A DNA stretch of 53,423 bases, taken from assembly GCF_004375085.3 (NCBI RefSeq), contig NZ_SNAQ03000028.1, positions 1-53,423 on the forward strand, read 5' to 3'. The stretch comes from Lewinella sp. W8 (lineage in GTDB: Bacteria; Bacteroidota; Bacteroidia; Chitinophagales; Saprospiraceae). The notes under the pieces are model-generated. The model was not told the origin of the DNA, did no database searches, and worked only from the letters and a program-made list of their open reading frames with translations. Below are positions 11,015 through 19,207 of this stretch, piece by piece; the stretch's first letter is position 1; every line of letters begins with the position of its first letter. Position numbers and translations under genes: made by a program.

Positions 11015-13873
11015 TTGGAAGAAATTCAGTACATCGGTGAGCACCTCGCACCCCGCCACATTGGTCACTTCGCCCTGCTGCTGGCCTTTTTTGGCGGTCT
11101 GCTCAGTATGGTCAGCTACTTTCTGGCGACGCACTACCGCGACGAAAAGCTGCGCAGTCGGGGATGGCACCGCTTGGGGCAACTGAGCTTCCTGGCGCAC
11201 GGAGCGGCGGTCTTTACCGTCATCGGCTGCATCTTTTACGCGATGCTCAACCAGTACTACGAGTATCAGTACGTTTCCGCTCACGTCAGTGGGGACTTGC
11301 AGCAACGCTACATCTTCAGTGCCTTCTGGGAAGGGCAGGAAGGCAGCTTTCTGCTCTGGATGTTCTGGCACGTGATTCTGGGTTATGTGCTCATGGTGTA
11401 CGCTCGGCAGTGGGAACGCCCCGTGATGGCCGTGTTGTGTTCCGTACAGGTCATCATTGTGAGCATGCTGCTCGGGATTCACTTCGAGTTCGGCGAGACG
11501 GTGGTGAAGCTGGGCTCTAACCCCATGTTGCTGTTACGCGAAGTGGTGGATGCCCCCATTTTCCAGCAGGCCGATTACGTGGAATTACTGAAGGGTAACG
11601 GCCTCAACCCCAGCCTACAGAACTACTGGATGACCATCCACCCGCCTACCCTCTTCCTGGGTTTTGCCAGTACGGTGGTCCCCTTCGCCTACGCGGTGGC
11701 GGGCCTCTGGACGGGTAAGCACCAGGAATGGCTGGCACCCGGACTGCGGTGGTCCCTCTTCAGTGCCGGCATTCTCGGCATCGGGATTCTCATGGGCGCC
11801 GCCTGGGCCTACGAGGCGCTGAACTTTGGTGGCTACTGGGCCTGGGATCCGGTGGAAAACACCAGTCTCGTACCCTGGCTAATGTTGGTCGCCGGGGTGC
11901 ACACCAACCTCATCAGCAAGGCCACCGGGCAGGGTATCCGGGCGACCTACCTGTTCTACCTGTTCACCTTCGTGCTCATCATCTACAGCACCTTCCTGAC
12001 CCGCTCGGGAGTACTGGGGGACACCAGTGTCCATGCCTTCACCGAAATGGGGCTGGAGGCCCAACTGCTGTTCTTCCTTGGCTTCTTTACCCTGGGTAGT
12101 ATCGGCCTGATGGTGTGGCGTTGGAAATCCATTCCGGTACCGGAAAAAGAAGAAAGTACCAGTAGCCGGGAGTTCTGGATGTTCATCGGCAGCCTGGTGC
12201 TGTTCATGTCCTCCGTCTTGATCACCGGGGCCACGAGCCTGCCGGTGTACAACGAAATCCGGGAAATTTTCAACCCCATCTACGAGGGGGTCACGCTGGC
12301 CGACCCGGAAGAGCACCACAATAACTTCCAGATCTGGATCGGTATTTTCATCGGTATCCTCTCCGGAATTGCCCACTACCTGCGGTGGCGGGAGCGAAAA
12401 TTTTCGAAGTACGCAAAACCTTTCCTGATCCGTACGGCGATTGCCGTCGCGGGTTCGTTGGTCCTCAGCTATCTGGTTACCCTCTGGATTCAGGCTCCCG
12501 GCTACCAGCACAAACTGCTGCTCTTCGCCGGCTGGTTTGCCGTCTGGACCAACCTGGACTACCTGATTCAATTTGCCCGCAAGGACCCCAAAGTCTTCGG
12601 AAGCAGTATGAGTCACATCGGCTTCGGCCTGATGCTGATCGGCATCCTCGCCAGCGGCACCAACAAGCGGATCATCTCCAACAATCAGTTCCTGATGGAG
12701 GGGCTGAGCGACGATGAGGAACTCGTGCGGACCACCGTCATCCTGATCAAGGATGAGCCAATGGTCATGGAAAACTATGAGCTCACGCTGCGTAACGACA
12801 CCATAGACGGATACAACCGCACCTACTTCGTAGACTACAAACAGCGCAACGCCGCCGGAGAGGTGGTGGAGGAATTCCAACTGGAACCGAACGTACTCTA
12901 CGACAAGAGCTTTGAGAAGATTGCCATCACCAACCCCAGTACCAAGCACTACTGGGACAAGGACATCTTCACGGTCATCATGAGTTTGCCGGAAGAGGAG
13001 CAGAGTATTGAAGCCAAACGGGCCAAGGAAGACAGCCTGAAGTATCAGATCGTATCCCTGCAAAGCGGAGAGCGTATTGACTTTCGGGATACAATCAAGA
13101 TACGGCAACCCGACACCTTCCTGATCCGGGGCTTTACCGTTGGCCTGACGGATTTTGCCCGGGTGCCCACGCACCCGGATTACGTGGCCGAGCCCGATGA
13201 CCTGGGCGTAGGGGCCACCGTTTGGGTTCGCCGCGATGACGACGGAGAAATCTACGAGCGACAGGTCGCTCTGGTGCTGCGAAAGGGATTGCTGTATCAC
13301 TACCCCGCGCAGATCAACGAAATTGCCACCCGGATAAAGATTGACGAGAGCATCTTCGAGCAATTACTCGTTGACGAAGACGAACTCGACTATCAGGAGT
13401 TCGTCGTGGCACCGGGCAGTACCTTCGAAATTGACGGTCAGGCCATCACGTTCCGGAATTTCAATCCCCAGCCAGAGGTAGACCATTATGCTCCCGTGGA
13501 GGGTGACATTGCGGTCAGTGCCCGGCTGGAGACCCTGGACGAGCGGGGGCAGCCCCGCTCCATGGAACCGGTCTTCATCATTCGGGATAAGCAACCCAGT
13601 CGGGTGCGCGACGAGATTCGGGATTTGGGGCTCTACGCCAACCTGGTCAACCTGAACCCCAACACCAACGAAGCCACGTTGCTCGTGGCCAGAACGGAAG
13701 GACGGGAGGAAATTGCGGTCCCGATTGCCGTGGCGACCAACAGCTCCCGGTCGGATTGGCTGGCCCTGCAGGCCATCGAATTCCCCGGCATCAACCTGTT
13801 CTGGATCGGTACGATCGGCATGATGGTCGGGCTCCTCTTTAACATGGTACTCCGGGTGAGAAAGCGGGCATAA
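11015..13873 (+). CDS. ccmF: Cytochrome c heme lyase CcmF (CcsA/CcmF family), long form
   Basis: This multi-pass membrane protein attaches heme to apocytochrome c. CcmF signatures are clear: FWEGQEGSFLLW (about 104-115), NPSLQNYWMTIHPPTLFLGF (198-217), the tryptophan-rich WWD motif FGGYWAWDPVENTSLVPWL (271-289), and FLTRSGVLGDTSVHAF (about 329-344). After the membrane core, about 350 residues form a soluble, presumably periplasmic domain (about 560-930) before a last transmembrane helix near the C-terminus. At 952 residues it is much longer than E. coli CcmF (about 650). Start is a TTG at 11015, because the first in-frame ATG (11107) would remove the first membrane segment. ccmE lies 124 nt upstream. 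CcmA-D are not in the window and are probably elsewhere. Confidence 0.9.
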   Translation: MEEIQYIGEHLAPRHIGHFALLLAFFGGLLSMVSYFLATHYRDEKLRSRGWHRLGQLSFLAHGAAVFTVIGCIFYAMLNQYYEYQYVSAHVSGDLQQRYIFSAFWEGQEGSFLLWMFWHVILGYVLMVYARQWERPVMAVLCSVQVIIVSMLLGIHFEFGETVVKLGSNPMLLLREVVDAPIFQQADYVELLKGNGLNPSLQNYWMTIHPPTLFLGFASTVVPFAYAVAGLWTGKHQEWLAPGLRWSLFSAGILGIGILMGAAWAYEALNFGGYWAWDPVENTSLVPWLMLVAGVHTNLISKATGQGIRATYLFYLFTFVLIIYSTFLTRSGVLGDTSVHAFTEMGLEAQLLFFLGFFTLGSIGLMVWRWKSIPVPEKEESTSSREFWMFIGSLVLFMSSVLITGATSLPVYNEIREIFNPIYEGVTLADPEEHHNNFQIWIGIFIGILSGIAHYLRWRERKFSKYAKPFLIRTAIAVAGSLVLSYLVTLWIQAPGYQHKLLLFAGWFAVWTNLDYLIQFARKDPKVFGSSMSHIGFGLMLIGILASGTNKRIISNNQFLMEGLSDDEELVRTTVILIKDEPMVMENYELTLRNDTIDGYNRTYFVDYKQRNAAGEVVEEFQLEPNVLYDKSFEKIAITNPSTKHYWDKDIFTVIMSLPEEEQSIEAKRAKEDSLKYQIVSLQSGERIDFRDTIKIRQPDTFLIRGFTVGLTDFARVPTHPDYVAEPDDLGVGATVWVRRDDDGEIYERQVALVLRKGLLYHYPAQINEIATRIKIDESIFEQLLVDEDELDYQEFVVAPGSTFEIDGQAITFRNFNPQPEVDHYAPVEGDIAVSARLETLDERGQPRSMEPVFIIRDKQPSRVRDEIRDLGLYANLVNLNPNTNEATLLVARTEGREEIAVPIAVATNSSRSDWLALQAIEFPGINLFWIGTIGMMVGLLFNMVLRVRKRA

Positions 13874-14045
13874 GCCTTATTTTCCCGACGGATTCCGTCC
13901 CTGATGCAGGAGGCTGGAGTTACGGGCCGACGCTAAAAGTGATCGAAAATCAGGGTTTTTTGGGCCTTTGGATTACCATCGCTCGGTAATATCCCGTAGC
14001 GTTCCGCTATCGCCGGGGCCAGGCTCACCTTAATTAACCACCCCG

Positions 14046-15314
14046 ATGTCTCAAGAAACTGCCATTGCTCAATGCCTGTCGGCCATCGAAGAAAAGTTGG
14101 GCTGGGGAGAGCGTGATCGCTGGACCAACTATGACTTCGAACAACTGAGTGACCGCATCCACGAAGCGACGGGCACCCAGCTCAGCATAACCACACTAAA
14201 GCGGCTGTGGGGAAGGGTCAACTACCAGAGCAATCCCTCCACGGCCACCCTTAATGCCCTGGCTCAATTCCTGCAGTTTGACGATTGGCGGGCGTTTTGC
14301 GGCCAGCTGGAGCAGGAGCAGCCGGCCCCACCGAAACGGGAGGAAACCGCTACCCCCGCCACCACTACTGCCGCCGCTAAAGTATTCATGTGGATTGTGG
14401 GCGTGGGTACGGTGGTACTGATGTTAACCACCATCATGGGCAACCGGAAGCGAGCACCCCAGACGAGCATCATCAGGCCCGACGACTACCGCTTTTCTTC
14501 CGAGAAAGTACTCAGCTCCGGAGTACCAAATTCGGTCGTCTTTCGATATTCCGCTCCGCAGCGCCCGGAGGGCAATCTCTTCATTTCCCAGAATTGGGAT
14601 GTCCGTCGAAAGGTAAAAGTTTCGGCTCAGGATTCCCTGCATTCCTCGATGTACTACTACCCCGGCTTCTTCCGGGCAAAGCTTATTCAGGAAGAAACCA
14701 TCGTGGCCGAGCACGATCTTCGGATCAACTCCGAGGGCTGGGTTGCGGCCATTCACCAACCGTCCCCCATCTACTTTGACCCCACCGACTTTCAACAAGA
14801 GGACACCCTGCAGGTGACCCAAAAGATGTTGGCGGCCAACGGCTATCCCCTGGAGCCCAAACTCCCGGAAGTGCGCTACTACAACGTTCCGGCGGCGGAG
14901 GGTTTGACGACGGATAATTTCACCTTCAACGCTAACTTGCGGTCTGACTATGACCGGGGCAGTGGGAGTTGTCAACATATGGAAGTACTGCTCCTCTGCA
15001 AGAATAGTGCTTTAGTGGTGCCCCTCAGCGCGCCGGGTTGCGTGGGGGACCTGAGCCTTTTTGCGCTCGGACAAAACATCGACAGTAATCGGGCGGACCT
15101 TTCGGGATTTGGGGTCGATCTAAGCGAGTGGACGAACCTGCGCATCGAGGGCAGGGACCGCAATCTACGCTTCTGGGTTAACGAACAATTGGCCTACGAG
15201 ACGAGCGCCCCGGAGCATGTTTTCGAGATCGTCGGAGTTAATTTCCGCATGCAGGGTCCGGGAGCCGTCTACGGCACCTGGTTGACGAGTCACGGGCAAA
15301 CCGTAAGGTTTTAG
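14046..15314 (+). CDS. HTH-like N-domain / single transmembrane helix / extracytoplasmic domain protein, unknown function
   Basis: Residues 1-90 are a charged helical domain with LSITTLKRLWGRV...SNPSTATLNALAQFL, which looks like a small DNA-binding or XRE-like helical unit. A proline/threonine-rich linker (about 93-111) leads to a transmembrane helix (112-131, KVFMWIVGVGTVVLMLTTI). The remaining ~290 residues would lie outside the cytoplasm and are beta-rich, ending with a lectin/LamG-like stretch (ADLSGFGVDLSEWTNLRIEG...FWVNEQLAYET). Similar HTH-TM-ectodomain proteins seem familiar to me from Bacteroidota, but no function is known to me. One possibility is a one-component membrane regulator that senses an extracellular ligand. 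It is monocistronic: gaps of 172 nt before and 132 nt after. Confidence 0.75.
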   Translation: MSQETAIAQCLSAIEEKLGWGERDRWTNYDFEQLSDRIHEATGTQLSITTLKRLWGRVNYQSNPSTATLNALAQFLQFDDWRAFCGQLEQEQPAPPKREETATPATTTAAAKVFMWIVGVGTVVLMLTTIMGNRKRAPQTSIIRPDDYRFSSEKVLSSGVPNSVVFRYSAPQRPEGNLFISQNWDVRRKVKVSAQDSLHSSMYYYPGFFRAKLIQEETIVAEHDLRINSEGWVAAIHQPSPIYFDPTDFQQEDTLQVTQKMLAANGYPLEPKLPEVRYYNVPAAEGLTTDNFTFNANLRSDYDRGSGSCQHMEVLLLCKNSALVVPLSAPGCVGDLSLFALGQNIDSNRADLSGFGVDLSEWTNLRIEGRDRNLRFWVNEQLAYETSAPEHVFEIVGVNFRMQGPGAVYGTWLTSHGQTVRF

Positions 15315-15334
15315 CGGGGGCTTATTGAAAAGCG

Positions 15335-15352
15335 GGCGCGGAGCGCAGGTGC
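15335..15352 (-). repeat. GGCACCTGCGC hairpin repeat, copy 4
   Basis: On the minus strand TGCACCT-GCGC-TCC-GCGC-C (first G replaced by T). It sits between two convergent genes (ends at 15314 and 15447), right after the HTH-TM gene. Confidence 0.75.
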
Positions 15353-15446
15353 AGTGAAACGGAACCCTCATGCTCAGCCGGGGCAGGAGGAATTTATCTG
15401 ATTCCACGAGTCAGCCGGGCCCCAGATCCATCAGTGGGAGCGATGG

Positions 15447-15989
15447 CTAGCGGTTCCAGGCGGGATTGGTCTCCAGCACCCGTTGATAAACCGGGCAACG
15501 CTCCTCGTGGGCTCCGGGAAGGTAGCCGGTGCTCATCAGGAATTCGCCCGTTATTTCTCCTCCGGTAAACTTGAAGGTCTTCTTGAAGAGCCTGACCCAG
15601 TCGCTTTTCGGAAGCGGATGATGGTGATCCAGCCACGCCTGAAAGGAACCATAGGCCTGCCGTAAATCAAGGATAACCTGCGCGTTATGGATGGCCGCGT
15701 TAACCTTGAGTTTGTTGCGGATGATTCCTGCGTCGTTCAGCAAACGCTCGCGGTCCGCTTCGGTAAAGCTAGCCACGGCGGCAAGGTCAAAATTAGCGTA
15801 AGCAGCCCGAAAATTATCCTGCTTATTGAGGATGACCGTCCAGTTCAGACCCGCCTGGTTGATTTCCAGCAGCAGGCGACCAAACAACTCATTATCGTCG
15901 GGAATGGGGAAGCCATACTCATTATCGTGGTAAAAGCGGTGCGGGTTTTCGGCGGGTAAACCCTGAACGTACTGGCAGTAGGTGGACAT
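15447..15989 (-). CDS. tag: DNA-3-methyladenine glycosylase I
   Basis: This 180-residue protein removes 3-methyladenine from alkylated DNA as the first step of base excision repair. It matches E. coli Tag over its whole length: C5, the YHDNEYG motif with H21, the active-site region LLLEINQAGLNW with the catalytic-position Glu (E42), and the C-terminal GAHEERC with H161 and C165, which complete the Cys/His zinc site (C4, H17, H175, C179 in E. coli). Start ATG at 15989. It stands alone and converges with the HTH-TM gene. No Ada or other alkylation-repair gene is nearby. Confidence 0.92.
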   Translation of the reverse strand: MSTYCQYVQGLPAENPHRFYHDNEYGFPIPDDNELFGRLLLEINQAGLNWTVILNKQDNFRAAYANFDLAAVASFTEADRERLLNDAGIIRNKLKVNAAIHNAQVILDLRQAYGSFQAWLDHHHPLPKSDWVRLFKKTFKFTGGEITGEFLMSTGYLPGAHEERCPVYQRVLETNPAWNR

Positions 15990-16098
15990 GGGCAGAAAGA
16001 TAAATGGTTTCGGTGAAGTTTTGGGGAATCCGATTAGAGTCCGGCTACCCGAACCGGGTTAGCGACACAAAGGTATTCATGGCCGGAGATGGTGAATC

Positions 16099-17445
16099 CT
16101 AGACCGCCAGATCACAATCCTGAAATTCCTCCTCTTCCTTGCGCTGGGTACGCTCCAGGATGGCAAAACCAAAGGTGAGTACCCCTACCCGACCGATGAA
16201 CATCAGGATGCTGATCAGCACTTTCCCCCACGAACTTAAATCTCCGGTTATGCCCGTGCTGAGTCCAACGGTCCCCAGCGCCGAGGCTACCTCAAATAGG
16301 ATTTCCTCGAAGGCAAACGTCTCGGTGTAAGAGAGTAAAAAGGTAAACAGAAAAATCATGCTCGTGTACAGCATGAAGGTGGAAGTCGCAACGTAGAGTC
16401 GCTCAAAGGGAATCGTTCTCCAGAGGAAGGTGATCTTCTTTTGTCCCAGGAGGCGACTCTTCAGCACGGCCACCATGGCCGTAAGGGTGGTAATTTTCAT
16501 ACCCCCGGCGGTCCCTGAGGGACTGGCGCCCACGTACATCAGAAAGGTAACCAGCAACAGTGCCGGGAGCGCCAGTGCTCCCGTGTCGACGGTATTGAAA
16601 CCGACGGTGGTCATGGCCTGGAAAAAGGCCGCCATCCAGGAACCTTCTCCGCTGGCGAACAGGGGGTCGGTGGCGTAGAACACCATGGTACCAAGGGAAA
16701 GTAAAAGGATAAAACCAACCACGACAATCTTCGTGGTAAACGTCAGTTCTTTGGATTTCCCCGAAAGCCGGTACCACAAATCCGTAATCACGATAAAGCC
16801 AAGCGAGCCCGCAATGGCCAGCACGGAAATGACCGCATTGGCTCCGCCGTCATCCCGAAAACCGGCAAACCCATCGTTAAACAGGCTGAAGCCGGCCGTA
16901 CAAAAGGCCGAAACGCTGTGAAAAAGAGAAAACCATAAGCGTTCCCCGAAGGCCATCCCGGCATCTCTGAACACCCAGAAGAAACCGAAGGTCCCCAGAA
17001 TTTCCATGACAACGGTAAAGAGAATTACGCTTCTGATGAAGTCATTGATTTTGATGGACTCGGGCAGGGTAAATTCCGTTCCGATCAAGCGAGAGTGCCA
17101 TCGGGTAATTCTCTGGGTGGTGAACAGGAGAAAGTAGGTCGTCAGGGTCATGTAACCAATACCGCCGAGTTGGAAAAGCGCCATCATGATAAACTGACCG
17201 ACAAAATTGTAGGTATCGAATACGCTGACGGTCACCAATCCCGTCGTGGATACGGCAGAAATGGCAATGAACAGGTGGTCCAAGAGGCTGACCGAGGATT
17301 TATGAAAAATTGGCAGAAGGAGCAAGAGCGTACCAATGAGGGCGTACAGGCCAAAGCCAAATACCAGATTTACCTGCGGGGAGTTACGCTGCTGGAATCT
17401 TTCGTAGAGGATACGCCACCTGCGTAACAGAGACCATTTTGCCAT
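16099..17445 (-). CDS. TrkH/KtrB-type potassium uptake membrane subunit
   Basis: This polytopic membrane protein of about 448 residues has the four membrane-pore-membrane repeats of the TrkH/KtrB superfamily, seen in the pore segments HLFIAISAVSTTGLVTV, FSLFHSVSAFCTAGFSL, FFQAMTTVGFNTVD and FEVASALGTVGLSTG, each with the selectivity glycine. It would import K+ with a cytoplasmic RCK subunit (TrkA/KtrA), which is not in this window. The frame opens at a GTG at 17493, but the ATG at 17445 (MAKWSLLRRW) is preferred since it begins just before the basic N-terminus. It is transcribed alone, about 110 nt upstream (in genomic order) of tag. Confidence 0.88.
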   Translation of the reverse strand: MAKWSLLRRWRILYERFQQRNSPQVNLVFGFGLYALIGTLLLLLPIFHKSSVSLLDHLFIAISAVSTTGLVTVSVFDTYNFVGQFIMMALFQLGGIGYMTLTTYFLLFTTQRITRWHSRLIGTEFTLPESIKINDFIRSVILFTVVMEILGTFGFFWVFRDAGMAFGERLWFSLFHSVSAFCTAGFSLFNDGFAGFRDDGGANAVISVLAIAGSLGFIVITDLWYRLSGKSKELTFTTKIVVVGFILLLSLGTMVFYATDPLFASGEGSWMAAFFQAMTTVGFNTVDTGALALPALLLVTFLMYVGASPSGTAGGMKITTLTAMVAVLKSRLLGQKKITFLWRTIPFERLYVATSTFMLYTSMIFLFTFLLSYTETFAFEEILFEVASALGTVGLSTGITGDLSSWGKVLISILMFIGRVGVLTFGFAILERTQRKEEEEFQDCDLAV

Positions 17446-17642
17446 AGGGGAAATAGGTAGGTATACATTTAAGGTACAATCACCCCACAACACTCTACGC
17501 CACGGAGCTTGTTCATTTTTACTAAAAATAATTGCTCCTTTTCCCGGTTCCCGGCATCCTGGCTAAGCACGAGGATTCCGCTTCGCTGCACCTGTACTTC
17601 TGTTTCTAGAGGCTAATCGCACAAGTTTATCCGACTGACTAG

Positions 17643-17710
17643 CGGACACGCCGTTGCATTTTCCTAAACATCAACGATTCCAGCTAGCTGTACGAAACTC
17701 GGGGCCTTTG
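17643..17710 (+). repeat. Long form of the dispersed repeat, copy L1
   Basis: CACGCCGTTGCATTTTC begins a stretch that aligns with 28107-28173 over about 65 nt, including the shared block GAAACTCGGGGCC against GGAACTCGGGGCC, with scattered substitutions and small indels. It lacks the GGCACCT start of the family, having CGGACACG instead. It lies in the 428-nt gap between the TrkH and thiolase genes (both minus). The rest of that gap shows no gene. Confidence 0.7.
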
Positions 17711-17873
17711 CACGGTTAAAAATGTAGGGGCCACCGGTCAGATAGCCACGCAAAATTCGTGCCCACAACCTCGTTTTATCGGCCATACTTCCCGCCAGAT
17801 ATTTTCCAAGACAACACTGCCCCCTCCAGAACAACATCCAGAGAGGGCAGCTACTTTTTAGCGTTGGCGGGCT

Positions 17874-19046
17874 TTACAGTCGCTCGAAAACACCGGCGAT
17901 TCCCTGGCCACCGCCCACACAGGCAGTCACCATTCCGTAGCGCTCATTGCGACGCTTCATTTCATTCAGGAGTTGAATGGAGAGCTTGGCTCCCGTGCAT
18001 CCCAGGGGGTGCCCCAGAGCGATGGCTCCTCCGTTCACGTTGACGATCTCAGGGTTGAGACCGGCTTCCTGAATGACGGCCAGGGCCTGAGCACCGAAGG
18101 CTTCGTTCAACTCAATGAGACCGATGTCGTTCAGTTTCAGCCCGGCTTGCTGCAGGGCCTTGGGGATGGCCACGCAGGGACCGATGCCCATGTAGAGCGG
18201 GTCAACACCCCCCACGGAACAACTCACCAGTCGGGCGATGGGCTCCAGGTTAAGCTGCTTGACCATCTCTTCACTCATCACAATCGTGAAGGCTACACCG
18301 TCACTGGTCTGGCTGGAATTACCGGCGGTGACCACACCGTTGTTCCGGAAGACCGGACGCAGCCGCGCCAGTCCTTCCATACTCGTGCCCCGGCGCACGC
18401 CTTCGTCGGTGTCCACCACGTGGGTCTTCTCCACCCGCTTACCGTCCCGCACAAAAACCTCGGGAACTTCCACGGGAACAATCTCGTCCTTAAACAGTCC
18501 GCCGTCAATGGCCTTTTCCGCCAGGGCGTGACTCCGGACGCTGAACTGGTCCGCCGCCTCCCGGCTGATGCCGTACTTGGCCGCCACGGACTCCGCCGTG
18601 ATGCCCATGCTGACGACGTAATCCGGCGTATCGCTGGCCACTTCGTAACTGGGAGCCAGTTTGTAACCCGTCATGGGAATCTGGCTCATGCTTTCGGCTC
18701 CTCCGGCTACGTAGCACTGCCCCATGCCGGCACGAATCTTGGCCACGGCGATGCTGATCGTTTCCAGACCACTGGCGCAGTAGCGGTTCACGGTCATTCC
18801 CGGAACCTCCTTCCCCATGGCCCGCAGGCTGATCTGACGACCGATCTGCAGTCCCTGCTCCCCTTCCGGGTTGGCACAACCGACGATGCAGTCGTCCACG
18901 ATCTTAGGATCAATATTCGGGTTTTGCTCAAACATGTGCTGAATTACCCGCACGGCCAGATCGTCTGACCGGAAATTTCTGAATCCCCCCTTTTTGGCTT
19001 TGCCCACGGCAGAACGAAAACCGCTTACGATATATGCTTCTGGCAT
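17874..19046 (-). CDS. Acetyl-CoA C-acyltransferase (thiolase, FadA type)
   Basis: This 390-residue thiolase performs the last step of fatty-acid beta-oxidation, cleaving 3-ketoacyl-CoA with CoA. The nucleophilic Cys is C90 in VNRYCASG, the His is in [15 protein letters not shown], and the second Cys is in [10 protein letters not shown]; length and motif spacing are normal. Start ATG at 19046. It lies downstream of the FadN-like gene on the same strand, 161 nt apart, so the two likely work together and may share a transcript. That gap holds two inverted repeats, which may be regulatory. Confidence 0.95.
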   Translation of the reverse strand: MPEAYIVSGFRSAVGKAKKGGFRNFRSDDLAVRVIQHMFEQNPNIDPKIVDDCIVGCANPEGEQGLQIGRQISLRAMGKEVPGMTVNRYCASGLETISIAVAKIRAGMGQCYVAGGAESMSQIPMTGYKLAPSYEVASDTPDYVVSMGITAESVAAKYGISREAADQFSVRSHALAEKAIDGGLFKDEIVPVEVPEVFVRDGKRVEKTHVVDTDEGVRRGTSMEGLARLRPVFRNNGVVTAGNSSQTSDGVAFTIVMSEEMVKQLNLEPIARLVSCSVGGVDPLYMGIGPCVAIPKALQQAGLKLNDIGLIELNEAFGAQALAVIQEAGLNPEIVNVNGGAIALGHPLGCTGAKLSIQLLNEMKRRNERYGMVTACVGGGQGIAGVFERL

Positions 19047-19151
19047 GATTTATATTTTTTAAGCGTAAGTAAAACGCTTGATTAATTGATTTAGATTTAC
19101 TTAATCAGGCGCCACGTCGTTACGCGACGCAATCCTAGGTAAAGTAGCGTT

Positions 19152-19191
19152 CATCGGATGCCTCCTGAGCGAAGCGAAGGGTCATCCGATG
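19152..19191. repeat. Inverted repeat in the gap between the FadN-like gene and thiolase
   Basis: CATCGGATG (19152-19160) and CATCCGATG (19183-19191) can pair across a 22-nt spacer. A second small palindrome CGTCG-TTACG-CGACG lies near 19110-19124. No T-run follows on the minus strand. They could be a regulator site or a weak RNA hairpin separating the two beta-oxidation genes. Confidence 0.4.
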
Positions 19192-19207
19192 TATCGCGGT
19201 CTTCTTG

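Noticed and set aside
17586..17600. GCACCTGTACTTC as another copy of the hairpin repeat
   Set aside because: Only the first seven bases match and no GCG...CGC stem follows.
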